A DNA stretch of 64,000 nt from Maribacter luteus (GTDB lineage: Bacteria; Bacteroidota; Bacteroidia; Flavobacteriales; Flavobacteriaceae). Position 1 is the stretch's first letter. Each line of letters starts with the position of its first letter. The notes under the pieces were generated by a model, which searched no databases, was not told where the DNA came from, and was given only the letters and a program-made list of their open reading frames with translations. Of the stretch, positions 38,447 to 46,985 are shown piece by piece. The stretch spans positions 1 through 64,000 of the forward strand of contig NZ_WKJH01000004.1 of assembly GCF_009674825.1 (NCBI RefSeq), written 5' to 3'. Both the position numbers and the translations under genes were made by a program.

Positions 38447-38845
38447 TTATGCTTGTTTTGGAGGTTGGAAAATGTCGGATTTTTCTAAAAAGGAATAATT
38501 GTCCAGATAATAGAAATTGGTCGTATAATTAAAAACAGGAACTGTATTTACTACCGGAACCTGTAATTTATTGACCATATAGACCACAATACTGTGCGAA
38601 CAGCAATGATTATTAAAGGGAAGTTGTTCGTGATCCTGTTTTTCTTCTTGATGGTCTTGTGAATGTTCCTCTTCCAAGGCACCGTAATGTTTGGACAAAA
38701 AGACCAAAAAATTATCCCCGTATTTATCAGAATGAAACTGGGCATGCTCAATTAAATCGTCTATATGTGCCAAGTCACGAAAATCCATACCAAAACTTTG
38801 GATGAGTATCAATATTGACAACGATATGGATAAATATTTAGACAT
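38447..38845 (-). CDS. His/Cys-rich small exported protein of the efflux operon
   Basis: A 132-residue protein with an N-terminal hydrophobic segment (about 4-20) that should export or anchor it. Histidines and acidic residues cluster at about 60-80, then CCSH at 81-84 and a C-terminal IFQPPKQA. This layout (one membrane segment, Cys/His cluster, Pro-Pro tail) resembles DUF2946 proteins. It is the first gene of the minus-strand operon with the RND-TolC fusion and adaptor. A metal-binding or sensing role is likely from composition and context, but unproved. Confidence 0.65.
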   Translation of the reverse strand: MSKYLSISLSILILIQSFGMDFRDLAHIDDLIEHAQFHSDKYGDNFLVFLSKHYGALEEEHSQDHQEEKQDHEQLPFNNHCCSHSIVVYMVNKLQVPVVNTVPVFNYTTNFYYLDNYSFLEKSDIFQPPKQA

Positions 38846-39235
38846 ATGTAAAACAAAGATAGCTATTATTTCAAATTTTAAGACAACAACATATCGACAA
38901 AGCTTATATAACTATTGTTTTTATATATTGATAATCAGTAGTTAAGCACATTAAAAACAAATTTACGGAAAGATCATCCATTGTGCCATGATATAGGTTG
39001 GCCAGACATAAATAATAGGTTAAAATGTAACAACCTTAATCCTTGGCCTTATCATAAAACTGCCAAATAGGGGTATGGTTCAGAAAAAATAAATCTGGAA
39101 CCGTTAAGATTTTAAAGCATATAGGGTATTGATCAGCCCCTAATTAAATATAAACTTCTATTGAATGGGTCTTATAAGTAGGGATTACCCCAAAATATAA
39201 AAAGCACCCTTACTTTAAGAATCGACATTACACGG
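38846..39235. other. 390-base intergenic region upstream of efflux operon
   Basis: Apart from the efflux-operon promoter at its left end, the region holds no gene. An imperfect inverted repeat at about 39073-39099 (ggttcaga...tctggaacc) is the only other structure seen; it has no T-run. It may be a regulator site or a weak end signal for the SGNH hydrolase gene. Confidence 0.4.
38854..38886 (-). promoter_or_regulatory. Promoter of the metal-efflux operon
   Basis: On the minus strand tatctttg (38861-38854) exactly matches TAnnTTTG, and TTG (38886-38884) lies 22 bases upstream of it. Transcription would start around 38848, only a few bases before the ATG at 38845, so the first gene may have almost no leader. 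Confidence 0.55.
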
Positions 39236-39910
39236 TTATTTACCCATGGCTTTCGCTATAGCTGCTTCTGCTAAAGGAGCCATTACCTCGTAACCCAATT
39301 TTGTGGGGTGTACTTCATCTAAGGCATATTTTTTGGGTAATCCGTTACGTTCATCGACCATGGCTGAAAAATAATCAAGATAAATATGGCCTTTATTTTC
39401 AGCATATTCCTTTAACATAATATTCAAATCGATTATTTTTTTTGACGGTTCCAATCCGGGTTTCCATGGATAATCATATGCGGGGAGTACCGAGGAAATC
39501 ACCACTTTTATCCCGTTGGCATCCGCCAATTCGGCCATCGATTTTATATTATCCGCAATCATTTCCAAGGTAGACGGACCCGTATTGCCTGCTATATCAT
39601 TGGTACCTGCAAGAATGACCACTACCTTAGGCTGCAAGGCAATAACATCTTGTCTAAATCGTAGAAGCATTTGCGGAGTAGTTTGCCCACTAATTCCCCT
39701 GTTGATATATGGTTTACCTTCAAAAAATTCGGGTACGGTATTGATCCAACCAATAGTAATTGAATTTCCCATAAAAACTACGCGGTCTTCCCCTTCTTCC
39801 GGCAAACCGATTTTATCATTATCAGCTCTGAATTGTTGAAGATTAGCCCAATCTTGGGCTTGTGAAGAGGTCATCATTAAAAAGGTTATCAAGACTACTA
39901 TAGATCTCAT
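39236..39910 (-). CDS. SGNH/GDSL-family hydrolase
   Basis: The 224-residue protein has a signal peptide ending SQAQ near residue 19. The four SGNH blocks are visible: Ser in FMGNSITIGW (about 46-55), Gly in NRGISGQTT, Asn in LAGTNDIAGN, and Asp-His in LDEVHPTKLGYE near 200. Such enzymes are esterases or carbohydrate acetylesterases; a deacetylase for polysaccharides or platelet-activating-factor-like acetylhydrolase is possible. It is expected in the periplasm. It lies alone downstream of the terminator of the next gene. Confidence 0.9.
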   Translation of the reverse strand: MRSIVVLITFLMMTSSQAQDWANLQQFRADNDKIGLPEEGEDRVVFMGNSITIGWINTVPEFFEGKPYINRGISGQTTPQMLLRFRQDVIALQPKVVVILAGTNDIAGNTGPSTLEMIADNIKSMAELADANGIKVVISSVLPAYDYPWKPGLEPSKKIIDLNIMLKEYAENKGHIYLDYFSAMVDERNGLPKKYALDEVHPTKLGYEVMAPLAEAAIAKAMGK

Positions 39911-39974
39911 TGCTCTCTATTTTTTATTTGGATAATAAAGATACGGCATTAAGGGATATGCGTAGTTTGATAAA

Positions 39975-40008
39975 TAAAAAAACCTTGGCAAATCTCTTTA
40001 CCAAGGTC
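39975..40008 (-). terminator. Terminator of the lipoprotein gene at 40031
   Basis: Read on the minus strand, ccttggtaaa and tttgccaagg form a stem with one internal mismatch and a short loop, followed by seven T. It lies about 20 bases past the lipoprotein stop. Confidence 0.85.
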
Positions 40009-40030
40009 AATTATATCTTAATTTTTCTAT

Positions 40031-40885
40031 TTACTCACAAACAACATCGGCACCTGTACTATCCCAGCAATACCAAGCATCATTTTCAAAATATGAAGGG
40101 GCCATTACCCGACCATAAAATTCCGATCTGCTCCATTCAATATCAACATCTATGAAATCTTCATATTCAGAATCATAAATATGAACATCATAAAACACAT
40201 TATAATCACCTTCTTGCAAGCCATATTCCAGGTAACTGCCATAAAAAAGGTCATCACCGCCATCTTCATCCAACTCACGTACCCATGTGTATTTGATACT
40301 GCCAATTTCATCATTTTCACGACTCCATTGTATATTGATAATAGGAGTAGGGGTTTCCACATTTTGGTTAAGTGTCCATTCCCCACTATTACCGTCTAAA
40401 GCCGAAACACCTGAGAACCAAAGGAATTCATTGAAAGGCGCTGTACCTGCCTTGGATACGTACATCTCCCATATTACCCCATCACTGGTCAATTCTCCTG
40501 TAAGTCTAGCCGTATATTCACTGGCAAACCCATCAACGGTATACATCCATTGCCATGTATTGTCTCCAATAAATTCTGACTCATGGGAAAATGCACTTTT
40601 AAATGAGGCGATTGGTACGGCTAAATTGGTGAATAATGCCGTGTTCCAAAATCCAACGACCAATCTTGGATACAACCAGTTTTCTCCGATTTTGGCTGTC
40701 GAAGCAGTTTGTTTGTCAGCGATTGAGGAATCATCAAGAAAATCATCGAAATCAACCGCCATTGATTCATATGGAGGTAACACCAACGCATCGGCATTTA
40801 CATCATTATTTTCATCCGAATTATCACAGGAGAAATTTAAAATAATAACAAATGCCCACAAGGCATGTATCAATTTAGTCTTCAT
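40031..40885 (-). CDS. Hypothetical acidic lipoprotein (284 aa)
   Basis: I do not recognise the family. A lipoprotein signal (LNFSC, Cys20) precedes an Asp/Asn-rich linker. The body (about 70-280) is rich in Trp and Tyr with alternating strands (WQWMYTVDGF, NIQWSRENDEIGSIKYTWV, VDIEWSRSEF), suggesting a beta-barrel or lipocalin-like fold. The tail has two cysteines, in WYCWDS and VVCE, that could form a disulfide. It is probably surface or periplasmic. It is a single gene with its own terminator. Confidence 0.7.
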   Translation of the reverse strand: MKTKLIHALWAFVIILNFSCDNSDENNDVNADALVLPPYESMAVDFDDFLDDSSIADKQTASTAKIGENWLYPRLVVGFWNTALFTNLAVPIASFKSAFSHESEFIGDNTWQWMYTVDGFASEYTARLTGELTSDGVIWEMYVSKAGTAPFNEFLWFSGVSALDGNSGEWTLNQNVETPTPIINIQWSRENDEIGSIKYTWVRELDEDGGDDLFYGSYLEYGLQEGDYNVFYDVHIYDSEYEDFIDVDIEWSRSEFYGRVMAPSYFENDAWYCWDSTGADVVCE

Positions 40886-40990
40886 AACGCTTAGGAATAT
40901 TTTTTGTTACTAATATGAAAACGGATTTTCAGCCTTAAAATTGTAAATCAACCTATGAGATAAGTAGGTCTTAAAATAAACGTAAGCAGA

Positions 40991-41638
40991 CTATTTTTTA
41001 ACGATAATACTGGATGGATCGGAAGCCATAGTTTCAAAATCCTGAAAAAATTGTCCAATATGCCTACCATCAACTATAGCATGATGTGCTTGTACCGATA
41101 AAGGCATCAAGGTCTTTCCATCCTGTTCAAAAAACTTACCCCAAACGATTCTCGGTACACTGTCCGAAGGATGATAATGCATGGCATGCTGTAAACTAGT
41201 AAAACTTACCCAGGGGAAAGTAGACATGAATAAAAAATCATCACGTCCTTCTTCATCTTCCAATGATGGGTTCGTTTTCATCTTTTCCATAACGGCTTTG
41301 GCTTTTGCAAAAAACGTTTTTGAATCCAATGAAAAATCAACCGTACAAAAACTAAATACATCCGCGACATCTGTAGAAACTGTAAATGAAGGATGTACTA
41401 AAGTATGTTCAACCACTTCATCCCCTCTAATACGCCATCTAAACTCAGGAATCTTATTGGCCGTGTATGACAGGAAATAGACCATTCCTATATTGACCGG
41501 CAATTTATTGTCCTTTAAAATGGAGAGTAGTTTGCTGATATCCACATTTGCGGTTACATTGAAATGAGGATGGTTCATTTCCCTAAAGAAATCAAAATGT
41601 TTTTTTCGATGCGGGTTACTGAATTCGATTGTTTTCAT
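40991..41638 (-). CDS. Chloramphenicol acetyltransferase-like acyltransferase
   Basis: A 215-residue CAT-fold protein with the catalytic motif HHAIVDGRHIGQFF (about 187-200), where classic CATs have HHxxxDGxH. FREMNHPHFNVTANVDIS near 18-35 and FRWRIRGDEVVEH near 67-79 match the CAT family. Type A CATs acetylate chloramphenicol with acetyl-CoA as a trimer, but many Bacteroidota homologues are chromosomal with unknown acceptor, so resistance should not be assumed. The ATG directly abuts the S10 peptidase stop (0-base gap), so the two are cotranscribed. Confidence 0.85.
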   Translation of the reverse strand: MKTIEFSNPHRKKHFDFFREMNHPHFNVTANVDISKLLSILKDNKLPVNIGMVYFLSYTANKIPEFRWRIRGDEVVEHTLVHPSFTVSTDVADVFSFCTVDFSLDSKTFFAKAKAVMEKMKTNPSLEDEEGRDDFLFMSTFPWVSFTSLQHAMHYHPSDSVPRIVWGKFFEQDGKTLMPLSVQAHHAIVDGRHIGQFFQDFETMASDPSSIIVKK

Positions 41639-43123
41639 TCAATATTTTGCACTTTTTCCATTAGATAAAGTTCGTTGGATAAAGGTCCGAATATCGTCAT
41701 TGGCCTTCTTTAGATCCTCTTTTCTCAAGTACATCATGTGACCGCTTCTGTACCCTTTGAATTCAAAGCGATCTTTCATACGGCCACTCGGATCTACCTG
41801 CCACATGGTATATTTTGCATTGAAATAAGTAGTTGCGCCATCGTAATAACCAGATTGAACCAGTACGTTCAAATATGGATTTTGTGCCATGGCCTGTCGA
41901 AGATCGTCGCGGGTATTGTCTTTTTCGTTGTTCCAAGGATGAACAGGTCCGAACATATTGTATTTAATATCTGTCTTGAAATTCAATTCTTCCTGTAGGT
42001 AATAATTGATCGCCGGGGTGAAGCTATGCAACCAAGAAGTTAATTCAGCATTATAATCGGGACGTTCACCAAAGGATTGACGGTCTATCCCTAAATAACG
42101 GGAGTCTAACCGACCTGTGGTATATCCTTTATCCTTTAAGATGTGCTTCCAAAAATATCCCGTTGGCACAACTAAATTTTGATCAAGGATCTCTTTTTCC
42201 GACAATCCCGAATAATAAGCCATTTTTTTGGCGACGGCGTTCTTTTCAGCACCATCTATAAATCCGCCTTTACTAAGGGCGGGAATCAAACTGTTGAGGG
42301 TAAATTCTTCAGCTTCCGGTAAAATATCCAGAAGGTCTTTTTGTTGTAATTCAGAAGGTAACTGTTTGTGGTGCCAAGCCGTAGCGGTATAATATGGAAG
42401 GTTCATGGCATCCGACACAGGCCCGCCTCTGCGTATTACCTTATAATCGGCAGGAGAAACCATGATAACCCCATTCAGATACATCCATTGTTGGTTTTGC
42501 AAAGCCAATGAAAGCCCCATAACCCTTGTGCCCCCATAACTCTCGCCAATAATATATTTCGGGGAACGCCATCTATTGTTACGGGTTACGAAAGTGTTCA
42601 ACCATTCGGCCAAATATTTGATATCGGCATTTATTCCAAAGAATGTTTCCCGATTCACTTCCTTGCCCGTTTCGGGTATCGTTCGTGAATAACCCGTATT
42701 TGCAGGATTAACATAGACTATGTCGGTAACGTCCAAGACTGAGTATGGGTTTTGATTAACACCATAAGGTTGCACCGGATAACCTTCATCATCTATTTTG
42801 AGTATCCGAGGACCGGTATAAGCTAAATGCATCCAAACCGAAGCGGAACCGGGACCTCCATTAAAAGATATCAGCAAAGGTCTGGAAGCCCTATCCTTTA
42901 CATTGTTTTTGGTGTAATACGTATAATGTAACGATGCAATGGGTTTGCCAGATTTATCCCAAACAGGTTGCGTACCCGTTTTTGCCGTATAATTGATGGG
43001 ATTACCGTTTATCATAACATTATGCTGGGTTGTGACAACGGTATCTACAGGTAGTTTTCGCTTTTGGGCATTCATTATGTTCAAGCCTATTGCCAGACTT
43101 AAAACAAGCAGTCGAATTTTCAT
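41639..43123 (-). CDS. S10 serine carboxypeptidase-like peptidase
   Basis: This 494-residue secreted alpha/beta hydrolase has a signal peptide ending MNAQ near residue 20. The oxyanion segment FNGGPGSASVWMHL is near 88-101, the nucleophile is Ser195 in GESYGG, the acid lies in SGYYDGATTY near 420, and the base is His in GYRSGHMMY near 470. It removes C-terminal residues from peptides, probably in the periplasm, as part of peptide use. It is the first gene of a two-gene unit with the CAT-like gene. The 351 bases upstream separate it from the divergent PhoX-like gene. Confidence 0.92.
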   Translation of the reverse strand: MKIRLLVLSLAIGLNIMNAQKRKLPVDTVVTTQHNVMINGNPINYTAKTGTQPVWDKSGKPIASLHYTYYTKNNVKDRASRPLLISFNGGPGSASVWMHLAYTGPRILKIDDEGYPVQPYGVNQNPYSVLDVTDIVYVNPANTGYSRTIPETGKEVNRETFFGINADIKYLAEWLNTFVTRNNRWRSPKYIIGESYGGTRVMGLSLALQNQQWMYLNGVIMVSPADYKVIRRGGPVSDAMNLPYYTATAWHHKQLPSELQQKDLLDILPEAEEFTLNSLIPALSKGGFIDGAEKNAVAKKMAYYSGLSEKEILDQNLVVPTGYFWKHILKDKGYTTGRLDSRYLGIDRQSFGERPDYNAELTSWLHSFTPAINYYLQEELNFKTDIKYNMFGPVHPWNNEKDNTRDDLRQAMAQNPYLNVLVQSGYYDGATTYFNAKYTMWQVDPSGRMKDRFEFKGYRSGHMMYLRKEDLKKANDDIRTFIQRTLSNGKSAKY

Positions 43124-43474
43124 AATATCAATGGGATTGGTCTGGTTTAAAATTAGGGATTTTGATTGAATATATCATCGATTTGGTTCTTAAGCCTTTA
43201 AAAAGAAAGTAAATATGATATATCACTGCATAATATCTAAAATAATATTACTTCGGGATACGGAAAATAGTAGAGGGAAACAAGAATAATTATCATGTCA
43301 CTTCTGTGGTACATGTACCGTAAATACCAGTTTCATGTTCACGAAAACTTAAGTTAACAAAAAAGTTACTTAGTAACGATATCATAATATCCTGTATTCA
43401 TAAAAACCATTTTCAGTTAACATTATCCTTTATGTGTCCCTATACTTTTGGGTCAACAATAATCAATAAACTGA
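43124..43474. promoter_or_regulatory. Divergent regulatory region with palindromes
   Basis: No gene is seen in these 351 bases. 43347-43356 is the palindrome aacttaagtt and 43365-43377 is gttac-tta-gtaac with perfect 5-base arms; TTAACA occurs at 43354 and 43417. The -7 element for the PhoX-like gene is at 43443-43450. The palindromes may be operators. Confidence 0.4.
43443..43450 (+). promoter_or_regulatory. -7 element of the PhoX-like gene
   Basis: tacttttg matches TAnnTTTG exactly, 25 bases before the ATG at 43475. No TTG is present about 20 bases upstream, so the promoter may depend on an activator. Confidence 0.45.
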
Positions 43475-45094
43475 ATGACAATGAAAAACTCAAAAAAATT
43501 AATTTTAAAAACCTTGGTTCTTTCCTTGATAGGTTTGACCATTTATAGCTGTGACCCAGAAGATGGAATCGACGGAGTCAATGGTATCGACGGTGTTGAC
43601 GGCCAAGACGGTGTTGATGGGGAAGATGGAGAAGACGGAGAGGATTTGACCCTTACCGAATTGACCCCTTTGACGAGTTCAGTAATATCCAATGATGTTT
43701 TTGAATTGAAAGGCAGCTTTGCCAGTTCTGCAAATCTCGAAATGATTTTATCCTCGGCCGATATACTTCCCTCAGATTCCACCTTCGTATATGGTTCGTA
43801 TATGGATGGGGCCGCTCTTTATCCCTATGGTGACGGTACTTTTGCATTTATAAACAACCTGGAAGCTGATTATTCCATAGCAAGAATTAGAATGAATGCC
43901 GATTTACAACCTTTGGAAGGTGAGTATATCGTTAATTCAACTGCTACTGCATTTACAGCCATGTGTTCCGGTTCTTCCATTACACCTGAAGAACACGGAT
44001 TTGGACCTTTGTACCTTTCTGGAGGTGAGTGGGGTGGAAGTGCCGTTGGTGTTTACAAAGTAAATCCTTTCCGTTCTACTGATGATAGGGTAGAAGTAGA
44101 TAGGTTACCTGCACTTGGTGAGTGGGTTACAGAAAATGCAGTTGCTATCGGTAAAGATGCTTTTCCTGGTAAAACAGTTGTTTTTATCGGTGATGACGAT
44201 AGTAACAACGAATACCCGGAAGCACATTTTGCTATGTACGTCGGTGGTCTTGGTGATCTTAATGGAGGGGATCTGTATGTTCTAAGAGGCAAGAACCCAA
44301 CTGAATCCGCCATTGGAGAAGGTGGCCAATTATTTGAAATGGGTATGGCCGAAGATATGGAATATGATGTAGAATGGGTAAAAGTAACTGAAAGAACATT
44401 AAATGAATTGAACCAAGAGGGAATAGATTCACTGGCAATTGGTTTCCAAAGAATAGAGGATATTGATTGGAGAAGAGGTTCTGCAGAAGCAAATCGTGAG
44501 GTTTACTTTAATGCAACGGGTAGAATTCGCGGGGACAACCCTGATTTAAATAATAGGGGAACTGCTTTTGGTCGGGTATATAAACTAGTTCTAGATGCCG
44601 AAGATCCTACGGCCGATGCCAAATTAACTGTAGTTGTTGATGGTGATCTGGAAGGTGGTAAAGGTGATGGATTGCACTCTCCGGATAATATCTTGGTAAC
44701 AGAAAACTATGCATACATTCAAGAAGATCCCAATGGCTATGCAGATCTAAATCCGGAAATCACTGGTTATGCCAAATTATGGCAACTGGATTTGAATACA
44801 GGTGCTTTCACTGAAATAATGGAATGTAACCAAACCGCTGCTTCAGGCATGAACATAGGTAATACGAATAGTATGTGGGAAATTACCGGTTTAATCGATG
44901 TTACTGACATTATAGGAGCTTCAGAACCTACTTTCGTTGGTGGCGCACAAGTTCACGGTTGGAGACCAGATGCAAATCCTGAAACTGCTGTTAGAGCTGA
45001 TGGGCAACTATTTGTTGATCCTACAGCTATTGATGAAGATGTTGCAACCAAAGAAGGTTCTTTCTTATTTAAGATCACCGGCCTTCCTAGATAA
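43475..45094 (+). CDS. PhoX-like (DUF839) lipoprotein with collagen-like linker
   Basis: The 539-residue lipoprotein (Cys26 in TIYSC; an alternative ATG two codons later) has a collagen-like G-x-D linker (about 30-57), then a beta-propeller-type body. Features of PhoX/DUF839 are CSGS with Cys164 followed by ITPEEHGFGPLYLSGGEWG, GDDDSNNE near 235, and HSPDNILVTENYAYIQEDPN near 400. PhoX enzymes are calcium- and iron-dependent phosphomonoesterases outside the cytoplasm. The match is partial, so phosphatase activity is a hypothesis. A hairpin follows, then the peroxidase gene. Confidence 0.6.
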   Translation: MTMKNSKKLILKTLVLSLIGLTIYSCDPEDGIDGVNGIDGVDGQDGVDGEDGEDGEDLTLTELTPLTSSVISNDVFELKGSFASSANLEMILSSADILPSDSTFVYGSYMDGAALYPYGDGTFAFINNLEADYSIARIRMNADLQPLEGEYIVNSTATAFTAMCSGSSITPEEHGFGPLYLSGGEWGGSAVGVYKVNPFRSTDDRVEVDRLPALGEWVTENAVAIGKDAFPGKTVVFIGDDDSNNEYPEAHFAMYVGGLGDLNGGDLYVLRGKNPTESAIGEGGQLFEMGMAEDMEYDVEWVKVTERTLNELNQEGIDSLAIGFQRIEDIDWRRGSAEANREVYFNATGRIRGDNPDLNNRGTAFGRVYKLVLDAEDPTADAKLTVVVDGDLEGGKGDGLHSPDNILVTENYAYIQEDPNGYADLNPEITGYAKLWQLDLNTGAFTEIMECNQTAASGMNIGNTNSMWEITGLIDVTDIIGASEPTFVGGAQVHGWRPDANPETAVRADGQLFVDPTAIDEDVATKEGSFLFKITGLPR

Positions 45095-45116
45095 GTTTTT
45101 TTTGACAATCAAATTC

Positions 45117-45142
45117 AAAGGTTCCCTCTACGGGAACCTTTT
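45117..45142 (+). terminator. Hairpin terminator after the PhoX-like gene
   Basis: aaaggttccc and gggaaccttt form a perfect 10-pair stem around a 5-base loop, with only a short T-run. It sits between the PhoX-like stop and the peroxidase ATG at 45169, so it may end or attenuate transcription into the second gene. Confidence 0.65.
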
Positions 45143-45168
45143 CCATACTCAAATAGCACCTATTATAA

Positions 45169-46983
45169 ATGAAATTTTTAAACCTGGTTTTAGTCTTAAG
45201 TTCCTTTTTATTACTGTTGTTTTCCTGTAAAAACGAGCCTATAAAATCGATTACCACGGACAAGGACTCCCTTTTCAACGAGGATATCAAACAGTATTAT
45301 TTTAAAGTATTGGACAGTGCTTCTTTCTATATGGCGAAAATCGATACTATTTCTTCTTTATCCGACAATAAAGCTTACTTCCTTAAAAGCCGCGAATGGT
45401 ACAAACGGGCCGAACCGATTATGATAGCCTACGATTATGAAAATTACCTCTCTATGAACGCACCAAACCTTTTGAAAGTGGAAATGGAGGATTTTACCGA
45501 TATCAAAAAACAAAAACCTAAAAGTTACCAAGTAATCGAAGAACTTTTGTTTGCGGAAGAAAAGCCATTGAACAACGAACTTCAGAGTGTATTGGACTAT
45601 TTGAAAGCGAGGATTCCGTACATGCGAAAAAACCACATTATCTATAAACAAAGGGATAGGCACCACCTAAAAATGCTGCGAGATGCGATTGTCAACATTG
45701 CAACAAAGGGAATAACGGGATTTGATTCACCAATTTTGGCAAATTCATTAAAAGAGGCTGTTTATAATTACGAGACAATCAGTACGGTTATAGGGATGTA
45801 TAAAAATACCTTTAAGGATAACAACCTATACGAATCTTGGTCAAAAGAGATAGCAAGTTCCATAAAAATGCTCAAAGACGGGGATTTTGACACCTTTGAT
45901 AGATACACCTTCATAAAAGACCACACCAATAAACAATTACAATTGGTAAATAGTACGGCCAAGGACTGGGGAGTTCAATTAAACACCTCACGGGCTCTGG
46001 ATCCTACAGCTACCAACGTATTTTCAAAAACATTCTTCAACAAGAAAATGTTCGCCCTACAAGGCTCACCGCCAATTTCAGAAGAACGGATAGCCCTGGG
46101 GAAACAGTTGTTCAATGACCCGTCATTTTCCAGTACGGGAACCATGAGTTGTGCAACTTGCCATATCAAGGAAAAGGCTTTTACCGATGGAAAGCCTAAA
46201 GGAATAGGAAAAAATGGAGCTGAGCTTCAAAGAAATACACCAACCTTACCTTATGCCGTTTATCAAAGGACTTTCTTTTATGACGGAAGGGGAGATGGTT
46301 TGGAGGGACAAATCGTAGGCGTAGTCAATAATGAGAATGAGTTTCATTTGGATTTGAATACCATGGATGATAAAATAAAGGGAAACCCTAAATATATTGA
46401 ACAGTTCAATGCATTATACGGAGGAAAGATCAACAACTTGAATGTACGTAATGCCATAGCTACTTATATACGAAGTCTAACCCCGTTCGATTCCAAATTT
46501 GATCGCAACATGCAAAACCTTGAAAACACCCTCACCACGGAAGAAATAGAAGGTTTTAATCTATTTATGGGAAAGGCCGCCTGTGCTACTTGTCATTTTC
46601 CTCCTGCATTTTACGGTACGGTACCACCAAAATATGATGAAACGGAGTTTGAAAACCTTGGGGTGACACAAAATACCGATTTTGCACATCCGGTTTTGGA
46701 TAATGACCCTGGTTTATATTATCCCTATGAAGTTGATGAAAAGCGCAATTTTTTCAAAACTTCAACGGTACGTAATATAGACAAGACCGCCCCTTACATG
46801 CATAATGGTGCTTTTGAAACCTTGGAAGATGTATTGGAATTTTACAATGCGGGTGGGGGACAAGGTCTAGGCCTTGATGTGCCATACCAGACTTTACCTC
46901 CCGATTCCTTACTACTAAGTGATAATGAGACCAAAGCCATAATCGCTTTTATGAAAACCTTGACGGACAAAGATTACGAGTAG
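45169..46983 (+). CDS. Di-heme cytochrome c peroxidase (MauG/CcpA family) lipoprotein
   Basis: A 604-residue lipoprotein (Cys20 in LFSC). The C-terminal ~310 residues are a MauG/CcpA-type peroxidase with two haem-c sites: Cys328-Cys331-His332 and Cys472-Cys475-His476, both CATCH. FYDGRGDGLEGQ near 367 and APYMHNGAFETLEDVLEFY near 543-561 are typical. The enzyme would reduce peroxide or oxidise a protein partner in the periplasm. The N-terminal ~270 residues are an extra all-helical domain (imelysin-like in outline) that I cannot name. It lies 75 bases after the PhoX-like gene; CcsBA in this window could mature its haems. Confidence 0.88.
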   Translation: MKFLNLVLVLSSFLLLLFSCKNEPIKSITTDKDSLFNEDIKQYYFKVLDSASFYMAKIDTISSLSDNKAYFLKSREWYKRAEPIMIAYDYENYLSMNAPNLLKVEMEDFTDIKKQKPKSYQVIEELLFAEEKPLNNELQSVLDYLKARIPYMRKNHIIYKQRDRHHLKMLRDAIVNIATKGITGFDSPILANSLKEAVYNYETISTVIGMYKNTFKDNNLYESWSKEIASSIKMLKDGDFDTFDRYTFIKDHTNKQLQLVNSTAKDWGVQLNTSRALDPTATNVFSKTFFNKKMFALQGSPPISEERIALGKQLFNDPSFSSTGTMSCATCHIKEKAFTDGKPKGIGKNGAELQRNTPTLPYAVYQRTFFYDGRGDGLEGQIVGVVNNENEFHLDLNTMDDKIKGNPKYIEQFNALYGGKINNLNVRNAIATYIRSLTPFDSKFDRNMQNLENTLTTEEIEGFNLFMGKAACATCHFPPAFYGTVPPKYDETEFENLGVTQNTDFAHPVLDNDPGLYYPYEVDEKRNFFKTSTVRNIDKTAPYMHNGAFETLEDVLEFYNAGGGQGLGLDVPYQTLPPDSLLLSDNETKAIIAFMKTLTDKDYE

Positions 46984-46985
46984 TG

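Noticed and set aside
40287-40913. Plus-strand frame of 208 codons
   Set aside because: Antisense to the lipoprotein gene at 40031-40885, which has a lipobox and its own terminator.
40991-41638. Acquired chloramphenicol resistance gene
   Set aside because: It is coupled to a chromosomal peptidase gene with no mobile element nearby, so it is treated as a CAT-like enzyme of unknown acceptor.
43543-43847. Minus-strand Pro/Ser-repeat frames
   Set aside because: They are the reverse of the Gly-x-Asp collagen-like linker of the PhoX-like gene and not separate proteins.
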